DNA of 64,000 nucleotides, from NCBI GenBank assembly GCA_028583415.1, contig CM053267.1:49466414-49530413 (forward strand), read 5' to 3'. The stretch comes from Protea cynaroides (taxonomy: Eukaryota; Streptophyta; Magnoliopsida; Proteales; Proteaceae). The translations under genes and the position numbers were made by a program. Positions 49,101 to 61,759 of this stretch are shown here, piece by piece (the stretch's first letter is position 1; each line of letters begins with the position of its first letter). Below the pieces are notes generated by a model. That model did no database searches and was not told where the DNA came from. It saw only the letters and a list, made by a program, of their open reading frames with translations.

Positions 49101-51746
49101 TGGATTTGGGAAAGAATGGCAAGTCAAATGTCGTACCTATGGAGTTCTGTGTGTTGGTGGAGGGACAGAGATATCCAAAGGATCACTTGGACAAGTATCC
49201 TTCCAAAAAATTGAAGGACATGTCCTTGCCGAAGCCTTGGGAAAGAAAGAACTTTATATGCGATGCGGTTCAAGCAAGCGACGGGCCTCTTCGGTATGTA
49301 TGCTGGAACTAAGACTGGTGAACCCCTTTCCCCCATAAAAAAAGGAAAAGAATTCAACGAAGCTTAATTGATTTCTTAATATTCATGCGGGTTTGTTAGT
49401 TGTGCTTGTTGTTTTCGTAATTCTACCTGTGGCTAATCATGGTCAGTTAATATAGGCAGGTCACCACTTTGTTATTATTTGGTTTTCCTCACATTTGATC
49501 AGAACCAATCATCATTTTGTTTTTGATATTTTGGTTTCCCTCACATTTGATCACAGTCAATAAATGATTGGACAGTGAAGTTTGGGCCATACTCAATAGA
49601 ACTCAGCAACATATAACCGAAAATGCTTAACCATCCTATAGTTTCATTTAGAGGGTCTCTTGCGCAAAAAACTTGTTTATGAGAAAGATATATTGATGCC
49701 AATCCATTGAAGTAAATTTTGTGTATGGGACCCTTTAAATGGTAATGCCCCTCTTCATAAATGAAAGATTGGGTTATCTGATACTATCATGTGGTATACC
49801 ATCTAGGTTATGAACTATGTGATGTTTCTTGAAATGCTGTCCTTGGGGGATAAAGAGAAATGTGGTGTTTATTATTATTTTGGTTGAAGCTTGGATTTTC
49901 TCTCATGCATATTACTTTTACATTAACTGTTATACAATGAAAACCAGAAACATTTGAAGAAAATTATTGTCATGACAATCTTTTTTCTTTGTTCTGTACA
50001 TTTTTCTAATTCAAGTGAAGTAGTTTGTCCATTAAGAGTACTGAATGGAAAGGCCTCGTGCCCCTTTCTTCTGATGTGGGGGTGGCTGTGGGTGGGGAAG
50101 GGAAGGGAAGAGCCAAAAAGGAGTTGGGAAGAAAGGCCTATTGCCTTTATAGCATCTTGTAAAATATTGATTCTTTTCAATAATGCATTTGTTTTTCATA
50201 CTTATTGGTTTGCCGATTGACTTTTCTCTGGGGCTTTAATCTCTTTCAATTTGTTTTTTGAATGAAAAGTTATTGTTATTTGATTCAAAATTTATTGCTC
50301 CTAATTGAATGCTATTACATTAATTTTAACAGAGGAGACACAGCTTGTAAATTTGAAATTGAAGCCAACCTGAAGATGACAGAGGTGGTTGGCCGCGTGC
50401 TCGGTGTACCTAATCTGAAACTTGGTGATACCAGTGGGGCATGTAAATTTACCCCAAATACGGAAAACGGCCAGTGGAACCTTGTTGACAAATCTGTCTT
50501 GCAAGGCAAGGACATTGAGAGGTGGGCAGTCCTAGATTTTTCTTCAGACTCTCTGATCTATGAAAAGTTCATACATAAATTAATGACGCGATGCAGAACA
50601 CTTGGGATACTCATGAAGCCTCCTCTCTTCCACGAGCTATCTGATATGCGTGTGCTCTCTGATACTGATAGGCTTCGAAAGCTCCTTAATCATGTGTATC
50701 AGAAGGCAAATCACCAATTGCAGATTCTTTTTTGTCCGATGACATACAGACATCATGGTTATAATGCTCTCAAGTGGATTTGTGAAACACAGGTTGGCAT
50801 TGTAACACAATGCTGTTTGAGTGACCGCTGCAATATGGGTAAAGATGACTACCTGGCAAACCTTGCTCTTAAGATCAATACAAAGCTTGGAGGCAACAAC
50901 TTTGAGCTCTTTGACCGTCTCCCGGGTTTTGAAAGCGACGATCACGTGATGTTTATCGGAGCTGATGTCAATCATCCAAGCCCAGGAAATGGATCAAGCC
51001 CATCTATTGCAGCTGTCGTTTCCACTGTAAATTGGCCTGGTGCAAACAAATATGTAGCACGGTATCGTCTTCAAAAGCATCGAAGTGAGAAAATCTTAGA
51101 ACTTGGGGAGATGTGTTTGGATCTTATCAACAAATATGTTGAGCTCAACAAAGTGAAGCCGAATAAAATCATAGTGTTCCGTGATGGGGTCAGCGACAAC
51201 CAGTTTGATATGGTTTTGAATGAAGAATTAATGGATCTCAAAAAGGCAATTCAATGTGATGGGTATTCCCCAACTATCACACTCGTGATTGCACAGAAGA
51301 GGCACCATACTCGTCTCTTCCCCGTGAATGAGAAGCAAGGAGCCCGAGGTGGTAATGTATTTCCAGGGACAGTTGTGGATACAACCATTGTGCATCCTTG
51401 GGGATACGACTTTTACCTTTGTAGCCACTATGGGCTCCTAGGAACAAGCAATCCAACACATTACTATTGCCTTTGGGATGATCACAAGTTCAGTTCAGAT
51501 GCTTTGCAGAAAATAATAAATAACCTATGCTACACGTTTGCTCGATCTACAAAACCTGTCTCGCTGGTACCACCTGCATATTATGCTAGTAATTTGGCAT
51601 ATAGAGTGCGACAGTACTATGAGGCTTGGGAGTCTGATTCTGCTACTTCATCGTCGTTGTCGTCGTCATCACCTTTTTCTCTGCAATTTGATCCAAAGAA
51701 CTTCAAAATGCATGGTGATCTTGAGAATGTCATGTTTTTCTGTTGA
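46142..51746 (+). CDS. AGO2: ARGONAUTE2-type protein, copy B (last slicer Asp replaced by Ser)
   Basis: Three exons (46142-46433, 48108-49293, 50333-51746) join in phase to 963 aa. Exon 2 has exactly the length of its copy A partner (1186 nt), and all splice phases are conserved. The N-terminal RG-rich region is 97 residues against 142 in copy A, an in-frame shortening of 45 residues. N, linker, PAZ, MID and PIWI domains are complete, and the protein ends MFFC. Catalytic positions are Asp704, Glu745, Asp777 and then Ser912 (PPAYYASNLAY), where copy A has Asp. The codon is AGT against GAC, so all three bases differ. Slicing normally needs all four residues, so this protein probably binds guides but cuts poorly or not at all. 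No stop or frameshift is present, which argues that the protein is still maintained. Confidence 0.9.
47020..47375. mobile_element. Tourist-like MITE in AGO2-B intron 1
   Basis: The 356-bp element begins GTGCACATTGGTTCCAA and ends TTGGATCCAAATGTGCCC, imperfect inverted ends. It is flanked by tta on both sides (47017-47019 and 47376-47378), the duplication expected for PIF/Harbinger Tourist MITEs. It has internal palindromic aattctgagaattgg-type words. Its truncated copy lies in AGO2-A intron 1. Confidence 0.75.
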
Positions 51747-52544
51747 AGGTCTACGAATGGATGCAGTCCACCAGTCAGGTTCAATCTCCTTATCTATGCA
51801 GCAATGTGTAGTTGAGGAGTTTGTGCGTGAATCTAAAATATTTTAGTTTGATTTTTCGGGGATCTAATTTACTGTTATGTTTCTTTCTTTCCTCAAGAAG
51901 GTTTAATAGGCTACAAACATGGAGTCTTCAGGGTTTAGTAGTCATGGATGTACTTTATGATGTTGTGAGTCTAATAGTTAGGAGTGCAGTTTCTGTTGGT
52001 CGTACGAATTAAGACTTATGTCAGTGTTTGTGGTGTTTGGTTTTGAGTTTGGTTGTTGGCAAGTTTGTGTGCACTCTTATATTTTATGGTTATGATATAT
52101 GAATGATATGATGCTTGCTTTGTCAGAATTTTTAAGGAAATGTGATGCTTCTTCCACTTGTCTGGGTCTTTACCAGTTGTTAAAGTGTACGGTAGTATCT
52201 GTACATTGTCGGCATGAGAATCTTTTTCCCATAATCATATTTGTTCACTAACATTCGTTCCTAAAGCTTGTGGTGTCAGAGGAAAAAAAAGAAAAAAAGA
52301 TTGATTCATCATATACAACATCTACATTTAGTGATTTCGAATCAACAAATTCATTGAACAACTTTTGAGTAAAGGTGTAAACTTATCATGTAAATATTAA
52401 ATAAAACACAAGAAAGAAGATTATAAGATGTAATAGTGGAGATTATTAAAACATTAATTTTTCTGTTGCTCTTGGCTTGTATACTCTTGTCCCTATATAG
52501 GATTATATACTCCTTTGTAGGTGAGACACATTACCTTTTGGCAT
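51747..52544. other. AGO2-B 3' UTR and flank
   Basis: Non-coding sequence parallel to the copy A flank. No other feature recognised. Confidence 0.5.
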
Positions 52545-54978
52545 TAGAGACGACCTCCCAGGAGTTACAAAGCCCTTTCTGACTGATCCTGGACCTCCTT
52601 ATCACATATTTTACAATCTAAAGATGCTGTAATGGCTTCCAATGCTTTTTCTCTATAAACACTACACTGTAGAGGATCTCCCTGCAAGAAAATTTCTAGT
52701 CCATTGGGGCCTAATTGAAATTCTGTGCAAAAATAGTTAAATGAATCAAGGTAAGGGTGAGGGGACGATACATAGAAGCATGGAGAAAGTAAGAGCACCT
52801 TGCAAAGAATACCATAAGATCAAGTTGTAAAATGGCTGCAACCAATGGGCGTTTTTCAAGTGGAACCTGCCGGAGGTAGAGTAATAATAAGTGCTTTGTG
52901 TTCAAGCTTCCTTCTTCATTCTTCAATCCATTTAAGAACTTGTCAACCTGAGTTTTTTTCTAGTGAGTTTTGCACTGTTTATCAGCATATAAATTTACCT
53001 CTGAAAAGTTCCTTGAAGTTATAACTTGATAGAAAAAATATACCTATTAAGGCAGACCGACTCAATTAGTAAAGACACCACACTTTCACTGGATCTTCTT
53101 CGGTTTCCAAGTACAACAAGTTCAAGAATAGATGCCTTGTTGGCTAAATAGTGTCTACAATTTCTATCAGCTTGGATACAAGAAGATATGATAGAAGGAA
53201 CATTCTTCCTACCAAGTGCATCACCCTTTTCAAGCCTTTGGATTAGTATGCTCAGACCTCCAAGGGAAACAATTTCCCTAGCATTCTCTACATTTCTGAT
53301 CTCATCAAAACCAGTAAGAATTTGGTCTAACAAGTAGAAAGCTGCCTCCTAAGGACTACAATAGATGGTGAACAAGGTCTGCAACCAGTCCCCAAACTCC
53401 AACACCCGGAGGACTAGTAGCACCATTTCCTTTGATAACATCTGTTTTGCTTTCGGCTTCAGTAAGTAAAGCAGCACAGATGCATTCAGAAATAGACTAA
53501 TACTTCTTAGAAGTCTTGTAAAAATTTCAAGCTGTGGGTCTGAATTTAGAACTATCTTCTTGTCAACGTCATTACTTGTCACTAGTTCTGCTAAAATTGA
53601 GTGATAACTCCAGAATCTCATTGTCTTCTGAAATAAACAGGCCTCAAGCAGCCCCTCAATCAAAGATGCTTTAGATTCTTTGGTCTAAGTTATCCCCATT
53701 TGAGTCCAACCAAGCTTTGGCTTCCGCATGGATTGCAATCTCACGGTCAATAAGGCTATCTGATGTGCTAACGGTAGAAATTGCAGTTCTGAGATTACTA
53801 GGAGGACACGAATTTTCGTTGTGATTTGTCTCATTCTTGAAGGTAGTACTATCTTGAACTGAATTCATTACTCCGCTATCTTTGGTGGGGGGGGGGGGTG
53901 ATAGTCACTATCCTTGAAACTCTGTGTCAGGAAGATAACAGAAAAGAAAAGGCTTTCATGAAGTGTTGTCAATATAGAGGGAGGGGTAGTTATCGACATG
54001 AGTAGAGCTGCCCAATTGGAAGTTGTGTTCATCACAAAACACTCTCTCCTTCCCCACCCCGAATGAATTAGTTAGAAATCCATTTCTAGCACCTTCATAT
54101 TTCAAAAATTTTCTCTGATGGATTTGACCCAAGACTACTTTATACCTTCAGAGATTTGAGTGTATCACAGAGCATTATTCAGTATTTCCAATGATGTTCT
54201 CAAAAAATCAAGATGAAGTGTTATTAATCAAATCAAGAAATAATTTGACAGTGCTGATTTGACTTACAAGTTCTAATTGATGTAAGAGAGCAAGTTAAGG
54301 TACCTTCATATTTTCGTCCCTGAAAGTCATTTGGTCATTGTAGACCTTACTTAGAGCGCTTTCATCTTTATCTCTATCTGTGAAGTCGGAGTTCAAGAAC
54401 AATTCAGCTCCCTTGCTGTGCCATATCTTCAGATGAAGAAGGTGGGGCAGAAGAAATTCTCCCAGAGGTCAGGAAGTAACTCGGTTCTTGCAAGATCTAG
54501 TGAGTCCGAGAAGACCCGAAGAAGATGCTTTACCTATTCACGGTCGTTCTTCTCGAGCTTATACACGATAGAAATATAGAGCTCTGCACAAGCTGAGAGA
54601 TGTGAATTGGGTATCCCACAGGTGGAATTCCTTCTGAGGATTCAAGGAGGCAACAGAGCTCAAGAACTATTTTGATTTCTGCAATAACTTCTCCAATTCT
54701 CTCGATATCTCGTGATTCTCTGCCACTCTCTTAATTCCCTGCCTCATGTTTGCCAACATCCCATAATCCAATTCCTTCTTTCTTTTCACCATGCCGGAGT
54801 AGCACGTCGCCTGCAATGTTTCACGGAATCTTTGATCCTTATTAACTCGCCTAATGGAACCAGTGAGAATCGATATTATAGCTCGAATGGCAGCCTTATT
54901 GATGGCCGCTTCATCGTTCTGTGAATCTTCAGCCTTGAATGACATGGAATTCGATCTATAAGACTTTGAATCCACCAT
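52545..54978 (-). pseudogene. LIN-like E3 ubiquitin ligase pseudogene, copy B
   Basis: Starting at the ATG at 54978, exon 1 reads MVDSKSYRSNSMSFKAED, then INKAAIRAIISILTGSI and ELEKLLQKSK. Further pieces follow at 53868-53671 (AEAKAWLDSNGDNLDQ), 53663-53019 (LLKPKAKQMLS, VLRVLEFGDWLQTLFTI, LLDQILTGFDE, VSLGGLSILIQRLEKGDA), 52926-52811 (RQVPLEKRPLVAAILQLDL) and 52690-52560 (GDPLQCSVYREKALEAI). These follow the order of the plant LIN/CERBERUS ligases. Defects: a frameshift after NLDQR, CAG to TAG after CSP, and a stop within ERAL-LLGGR. The gene then ends abruptly at the AGO2-B 3' flank. The U-box and WD40 regions are absent. It lies tail-to-tail with AGO2-B. Confidence 0.65.
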
Positions 54979-57269
54979 TTTCGAAGATAAAACAGAGGAC
55001 CCATAAGAATTTCGAAACTTTTTTGATCATGGCAGATATTAGGCGACACTATTGAATCGGCAGATGCAATTCGATCTTTCGACTTCACCCGCCTTCGATT
55101 CTTGTGATGTTCTCCATGTTCAAATCCTTTGTCTGCAAGCAATTCCTTCAAAGATGCTATATTTGGTGGGTTGTGTCTGGTTTTGTTGCAAAGGAAAAGA
55201 GATGAAGAATACGTCCAAAGACATTCTCTCACAACAGAAAAGGAAGACGAATAAAAAGAAAAGACCAGGGAAACGAGGACAACGAGAGATGCTGATTATC
55301 ATGACACCAGACCCGCCTGGTTGGGTTGATTCGTTGTTCTCACGATTGTGGTATAAACATTTTGAACCTGGTTGAACCGGGTTTCGGAATTGGCCTTGGT
55401 GATTCATTGATATGTTAGTGGAAAAAATGAAAATAAGAAAAAGATGATAACCGATCACTAGGAGGAGAGAAAAAAATACCTAAACTTTAAGGAAGAGAGA
55501 GTACTTATGGATACACACCAGCTAATGTGTTTACCACTTTTCCCCTTTTTAATATTTAGAGGATTTCTTTATGCACATATACAAAATATTACCAAAAAAG
55601 TATTATATTAAAAGAAAAAAGATTGTATAGACCACAAGTATATGACTTGAGGCATTCTTTATCTTCCTTGACATATATATGGGCCCTTGTAAATGAATCT
55701 AGTGGTTATCTCTTCATGCACCCATTGGCTTGTGTAGATCATTTCCCCTTAAAAAAAAGAAAAATAGGTCATAGAAATTAAAAGGGCATGGATTTAATAT
55801 ATTGTACACGGCTAAGATGCAAGTTTCACTCTGATCATTGATCATCATATGTGAAGAATCTCCCTACACGTGTATTAATAATATATTATCATATCCCGAA
55901 AGCTAATTCTTCGGTTTCTTTTTTGGCAAAAAAGTACATACTAGCGGTGTGTTGTATTTCTGTTTTGATCTCTTCCTTGAAATCTAAACTCTTTTTCTCT
56001 TCTCCCTCCTTCCTTCGAGTGACTTGAGTATCTATTGTATTTCCATTTTCCCCACTAGCCCCTTCTATAAGAACTTCAAGCTCTATGACACAACTTAAAC
56101 CTGGATTTCATAATGTTGTTTTTATTGTTCATGAAATTGTTTATTTTGCCTTCCTTTTTTCATGATTTTGATTGTTTAAGTAGTTGCGAAATTTAAACTA
56201 ATGGCACTACATCTCAGACCATTGAACATACGCAAAGGACTCTCCATTGCCACTGTGCTATAAATAGTCAAATAGTCATATGGTAAAAGTATTTGAGAAC
56301 TTATTCTATTGCTGGAATATCTAACTTAGGCATCGGAGAAGTCACTATTAGACTTTGGTCTGACCTTCTCTGATGTTTGGTTTTAGTTGATCGTAGTGCA
56401 TATCCGACCGACAGGTTGTTTCAGATCTCAGAAGGCAGGAGTGATGCGTTCATTGTTCCCTTATAAATTCTTATCTTATTGAAACAGATGGGAAGCACTG
56501 GGTGTTTTGAATTTTCTGTTCATACTCCATCCCAAGAGTGATCAAATCCCTTAACCAATCCATTGAGGAAAGGGCTTAATTACTTTTCTCAACTCGATGT
56601 CCTTTCAGTAAATGAGGTGTTACCATTGAGATCTCTCTAGGTGAAGCTTTCTCCCAAACCCAAACTCTAAAATCTCTTTTCTCTTATCCTTTTTGCACTC
56701 CTCCAAAGTCGGGCGTCCATTGGGTTGGGTCGAACAAACCACAAAGTTTTGCCTTGCACCCCCAAACAATGGGTTCAAACCCTTTGCCACCTTCAAAAAA
56801 TATTTTTCATTGGAGTCGACACCAAATTTGTCAGAATGAATCAACGTTCAAAATATGTCATGAATCCAAAAGTTCCAAAGAATTCAAGATACAGTTATTG
56901 AAATGAATAAAATTGAGGTGGAAAACAATGTTCTTGGACTGTTAATTACATATCAGAATTTCTCTTTTCTTATTTGGTTGGCGGTTGCCTCATTATATTA
57001 TAGTGGTTCAAAACCATCATCTATACATGGTTTTAAAAGAAACAAAATGAAAGAAATGGAGCTGATTTGTGCAAGTAATATGGAAAGTTATAGAAACATT
57101 TGGATACTTTATATATTAATTGATCCTAGTATTTCTGCTTGATCTTAGTCAAATTAATGGACCATATACCCCCTCAAAGGAAATATATTTTCCATCGTTG
57201 AAAATGTAATCACCGACGCACCCTATTGTATTTTCCGCGACGGAAAATTGCTGTTGCCAAAAGGAATTC
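54979..57269. other. Intergenic, no gene recognised
   Basis: Contains the upstream side of the LIN-like pseudogene (to about 55380), then AT-rich DNA. Open frames are short and low in complexity. No RNA gene or repeat family is recognised. Confidence 0.45.
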
Positions 57270-58045
57270 TTGATTTCAGAAACATCTGGATACTTTAATA
57301 CTATATATATAAATGGAGAGTAGAGGTACGTCTGCTGTGGATCTTCAATCTTCAAACTACAAACTGAATCGCGAAGAAACGTTAATGTCAAAGACAACAA
57401 TAACACGACGATGCAGGTGACGCAGAAGATACGGTGATATAGGCTTACAGCGTAGGCTGTGATAGTATGTACGATCCTAGTTGTCACCTGCATCTTCGTC
57501 GTTCTCGTCTTCTTCGGCATCAGAAACTTGGTTTGCAGACAGATCTAGCTAATAACCCTGTAGAATGCTATCTCTAATCATTATCGGAACTCGGAAGAGG
57601 TAAGAAACCTTTATCAAAGATTGGTATTTCTTCTTTTTATATTAATTTCTGCTTCATATGAATTGATAATTTTTAGTAAAGAATGTAATAAATCCACATT
57701 AATCCTCGAGTAATTTTGTTTTTCCATTTTTTCTGTCGTCTTTCTAATTATATTGATATGGGAATCATATTATTATGTTTATATCGGTCGCTTACTCTGT
57801 TCTTCACGATCAGACACTATGTGTTTAATGAGAGGAATAGAGAAATTTCTCCACGTAGCTTCAAGACAAATTTCTTTCCCTCCCAAAATAGCTTTCCATT
57901 TCCTTTTTTTGGGAAGAAAAGAAGGAAAGCCATTTATCCTCCAAAAAAAAAAAAAAAAAATCTAGAAGAGGGAAGAAGAAAGAGCGCAAGTTTTGTAGAG
58001 GGCATAGGAAAGAATTCCCACACTGATGGTGTGATCTTTTCCTAT
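57270..58045. repeat. Dispersed repeat R, copy 1
   Basis: Words such as gtggatcttcaatcttcaaa, gcgaagaaacg, gaagatacggtgatat, aataaccctgtagaatg, tctctaatcattatcg, attgataatttttagtaaag and tcctcgagtaatttt recur in order in copies 2 (60280-61345) and partly 3 (61760-61935). It has no clear protein. It may be a duplicated promoter and first-exon region of an unknown gene. Confidence 0.75.
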
Positions 58046-58419
58046 ATAACTCAAATAATATTTTTCTCTCTTTTCTCTCTCTCTAGATCTCTTAGTATGG
58101 ATCCCAACCCCATATTCGCATACAAATGAAGTGATATTGTTCTCCATATTGGAAGAATTGTATCATCAATCATAAAGGATCTACTAATCGGTATGGGATC
58201 AACCATATTGGTTGATTCGTATCAGTTTTGGTCGAAGTTGATACTAATTTTTTATTAGTTTTTTTTTAATGTATCAGCCACATGTCTATATCCTATTAGC
58301 CTTACCATTGATCGGTATTAGTTTTGGCATCAACTGATATCTGTTCCGATACCGATTACTAAAACCTTGCATAGGCATGAATAAATTTCACATTTTCAAG
58401 ATTTAAAAAAAAATGTATT

Positions 58420-59700
58420 GGTTTTCATATTTGTATATTTCCTTTATTTTGGGAAGACAAAAGTTTACTGAGAAGAAACACGGGTATAAGTCACGCATCA
58501 AAAAGGCATAACTCCTGAAGCGAATGAGAGGAATTAGACCAAATAAACAACCCCCATAGTTGTCATGGACTTCCGGCAAGGGAATGGGCAACAACATTAG
58601 CCTCCCCTGAAATATGTTGGAAATTACGTGATTTGTATTGTGTAGCAAGATGGAGAATATTAGTTTAGAAGAAAGGAACTGTGATATGTCGAATGAGTTC
58701 CAGACAATTAGACTCTACCTCAAACTTGGTGAAACCGCTATCAAGAGCCAGTTGCATGGCTGTTCTCACAAGTAAGCCTTAAGAGGCAATCCATTGGAGT
58801 TTCTAAATATGATGCCAATTTGACCAACATTTGAACCAACCTCATAAGAAATATCTGAATTAGTTTTTGTAAATCCTAACGGAGGAGTACTCCATTTTGA
58901 TGGTGCCAACTTCTTCTTAGCTTGAGGATTGGGAGTAGAAGTAAATTCCTGATGAACTTTTTTTGCTTGAGTAAATCCCTCCATAGAAAACCAGTCCTTG
59001 GCTTTAAAAAATAAGTTCAACAAATAAACGCCACAAGGCCAGATAAAGCTCTTCTTTCTTTTTTCGATAGAGAATGAATGGATGACCAGCATTGGATCTA
59101 TTTGTAGAAGCTAAAATCAGAAGAGGAAGAAACTTTTGCCGAAATGAATAATCCAAATCATGTAGCATGAGCAAAAGGATAAAATAAAAGGATATGTTCC
59201 ATGTATTCAGGTTTAGCACCTCATTGTTTTGCAGGAGTTATTTATTAGTATTTTTCACTTTTGCAATTGCTCTCCTGATGCAATACCTTGAGCGCATACT
59301 TTCCAATGGAAATACGAATTTTTGGATAAGCTTAAAAGTGCCAGATTTGTTTCCAATTTTTCTTAGGAATAAATCTCCATTGTTGATTGTGTGATGAGGA
59401 GGGAAGAGCGGATTCTTCTTCATCCAATAAATTCACCAAAAGATGGTATGCTGATTTGATTTAGAAAATACCATTTTTTGTTCCTTTCCACATAAGTTTA
59501 TCTTTACAAGGAAATAAACTAAGTTGGATCTTACAAATACCTGTTACCTCATCATGCTGAAATATAGAATGTAATAAATCCACTTTCCAACTTCTCGACA
59601 TTCGATCGATAAGGTCTGAAACAAATTTGATATTAGAGGAATGAGGCATAGGTGACCTGATTTTATGGTGCTTGAAAGGATGAATCCACTTATCTTCCTA
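58420..59700 (-). mobile_element. Decayed L1-type LINE, 3' part of ORF2
   Basis: The - strand gives, in order, FVSDLIDRMSRSWKVDLLHS and KDKLMWKGTKNGIF (59649-59461), then LINE linker pieces, KWSTPPLGFTKTNSD with GQIGIIFRNSNGLPLKA (about 58900-58775), then the RNase H text FEVESNCLELI and FQHISGEANVVAHSLA. This is the usual order at the end of plant LINE polyproteins. Stops and frame changes make it dead. It lies between repeat R copies 1 and 2. Confidence 0.75.
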
Positions 59701-59860
59701 GACATTTATATGAGCTTTTTTTACCAACTTGCCACACCAAACCTTGAAGAGAAGGACTTTTCTTCCTTCTAAAATACATCTGTAGGCTCAGGAAGGGTTG
59801 GAGCTGATAGAGGCATGAAGAAAACCTGTATTAGGATTGTCAATTGCTTTAAAGACCCTC

Positions 59861-59873
59861 TTCCCACAACAAT

Positions 59874-59904
<31 letters not shown>

Positions 59905-60257
59905 GAAAAAGGCATTGGATATATTCTATAATTACACTTGTTAAAACATCTTTCCATTGAACACTGGTTAGTGTCAATGGTTCATTGACATTGATTCCCT
60001 TTCATGGGATGTCATTGAGCCACCATAGAAACCTTAATATAAGAAGGTGTTTTGGTATTTGAGATGCAAAATTTTTTAGAATTTTGCATGATATGACAAA
60101 CACTGATTATCGTGTTAATAAGGAAACCCTTATCAAATGCATTGACCCTGCAGCTATAATAAGCCTATGAGGAGTAATATAGTAGATGATTGAACAAAAA
60201 AAAAAAAAAAAAAAATAAATAAATAAATAAATAAAAAAAAAAAAATAAAAAAAAAAC
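59861..60257. other. A-rich tracts and spacer
   Basis: A-rich runs at about 59868-59910 and 60196-60257, the latter with taaa repeats, bracket unremarkable AT-rich DNA. No gene is seen. Confidence 0.6.
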
Positions 60258-60279
60258 TTTTTATATATATATGGAGCTG

Positions 60280-61345
60280 ACTTCTGCAAGATAAATGGAG
60301 ATTTGATGATATCTGATGTGGATCTTCAAACTTCAAACTGGATCGCGAGGAAACGATAATGTCAAGATTACGGTAATAACGACAACACAGATGACTCTGA
60401 TAAATGGAGATTTGATGATATCTGATGTGGATCTTCAAACTTCAAACTGGATCGCGAGGAAACGATAATGTCAAGATTACGGTAATGACGACAACACAGA
60501 TGACTCCGAAGATACGGTGATATTGGCTTATATCGTTAGCTGTGATAGTACAATCTCAGTAGTCATGTGTGTTCTCGTCATCATCGTCTTCTTTGACATC
60601 GAAAAGTTGGTTTGCTGGATAGGAACTGGCCATTTCGACATGGCGTGGCATTTCGGAGGTTGATAAACAAAAGATAGAAGCTACGATCGAGTTATCGGTA
60701 AGTTTTTATTTATTTATTTGAATAGGTAGGATGCAAGGAGATTTCAAGTCATGACCTCTTAATTCTATTTTGTTAGTCTTTATCAACTGAACCATCCCCT
60801 TTGGGGTTGAACCATCCTTAAGTTCTTCATGTGAGGCTACAACATCGCTGAAACCAGGGTTTTGCAGACAGTTCTAATAACCCTGCAGAACACGATCTCT
60901 AATCATTATCGCAACAAGATCGGAGGAAGTGAGAAACCGTTATCAGTGATTGATTGGTAATTTTTTCTTTGGTTTATATTAATCTCTGGTTCATATGAAT
61001 TGATAATTTTTGGTAAAAAAATGTAATATATCCACAATCCTCGAGTAATTTTCTTTTTCCAGTTTTTCTGTCATCTTTCTTATATTGATATATGGAGTCA
61101 TATTATTAATGTCTATATCAGTTGCTACTCTGTTCTTCATGATCACACTATTATTTTTTTATTTTTTTTTTTACAACCGAACCGCACATAATTATCTTTT
61201 GACTTGGTTGTTTAATGAGAAAAAGAGAAAGAAATTTCTCTAGGTAGCTTCAAGAGAAATTTCTTTCTCTCCCCACACAGCTTTTTCATTTTCTTTTTTG
61301 AGGGAAGAAAGGAAAGAAAGCTCGACACTGGTGGTGTGCTGTTTT
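60280..61345. repeat. Dispersed repeat R, copy 2
   Basis: Homologous to 57270-58045 in the same orientation. Relative to copy 1 it has a tandem duplication at its start and about 250 extra bases at 60620-60865, placed between two near-copies of the word ggttttgcagac/ggtttgctgga. Confidence 0.75.
60291..60508. repeat. 109-bp tandem duplication within repeat R copy 2
   Basis: The unit starting ataaatggagatttgatgat is present at 60291-60399 and 60400-60508 with almost no differences, so the event is recent. Confidence 0.95.
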
Positions 61346-61759
61346 TTTCCATTCATCCTGTTGTCACATCTGTTTGAATGGGCGGGTATAATTTCTATGT
61401 AGCTTCACTTGTTCCATCAATCTCAGAGATTAGATCTGAAGTCACATAGTTTGGATTTGCATCTCAGAGTTTATGGATGTCAATGATGGGATCAGTGCTA
61501 TTATTTCCACTCATCCTGTTCTCATCTGTTCGGTTACTAACATGGCCGTACGTCTACGTTAGGCACTTAGGATGAATGTAATACATTGCATTCAGTTTTG
61601 ACTTCTTTCCTTTTTTTTCTTTTTGCCTTCAAAGTGTATGTTAGGTCAAGGGATACAGGAACCATACACTGGTTTGGTTCCAATAACTTGTCATGTATCT
61701 AACTACTGATACAGTTGAAGGATTATCTATCAAGAAAAAGATACGAAAGAAAAGTTACA
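61346..61759. other. Spacer, nothing recognised
   Basis: AT-rich DNA between repeat R copies 2 and 3. The word catcctgttctcatctgtt near 61517 resembles catcctgttgtcacatctgtt near 61355, a short diverged direct repeat. Confidence 0.4.

Larger units (their letters stand above)
45207..54980. repeat. Duplicated segment, copy B (AGO2 gene plus LIN-like pseudogene)
   Basis: Partner of 35680-44130, direct orientation. Relative to copy A it has an extra 150 bases or so in the promoter near 45565-45715, a tandem triplication just before the start region, and a more complete 5' half of the ligase pseudogene. It lacks the ligase 3' exons that copy A retains. Confidence 0.85.

Noticed and set aside
56620..56844. 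- strand frame of 74 codons (LFGGARQ, TLEECKKDKRK)
   Set aside because: It looks protein-like in places, but it is short, has no recognisable family and has no supporting splice sites.
57149..57520. 123-codon - strand frame with a hydrophobic stretch
   Set aside because: The corresponding frame is broken in the other copies of repeat R, so selection on this protein is unlikely.
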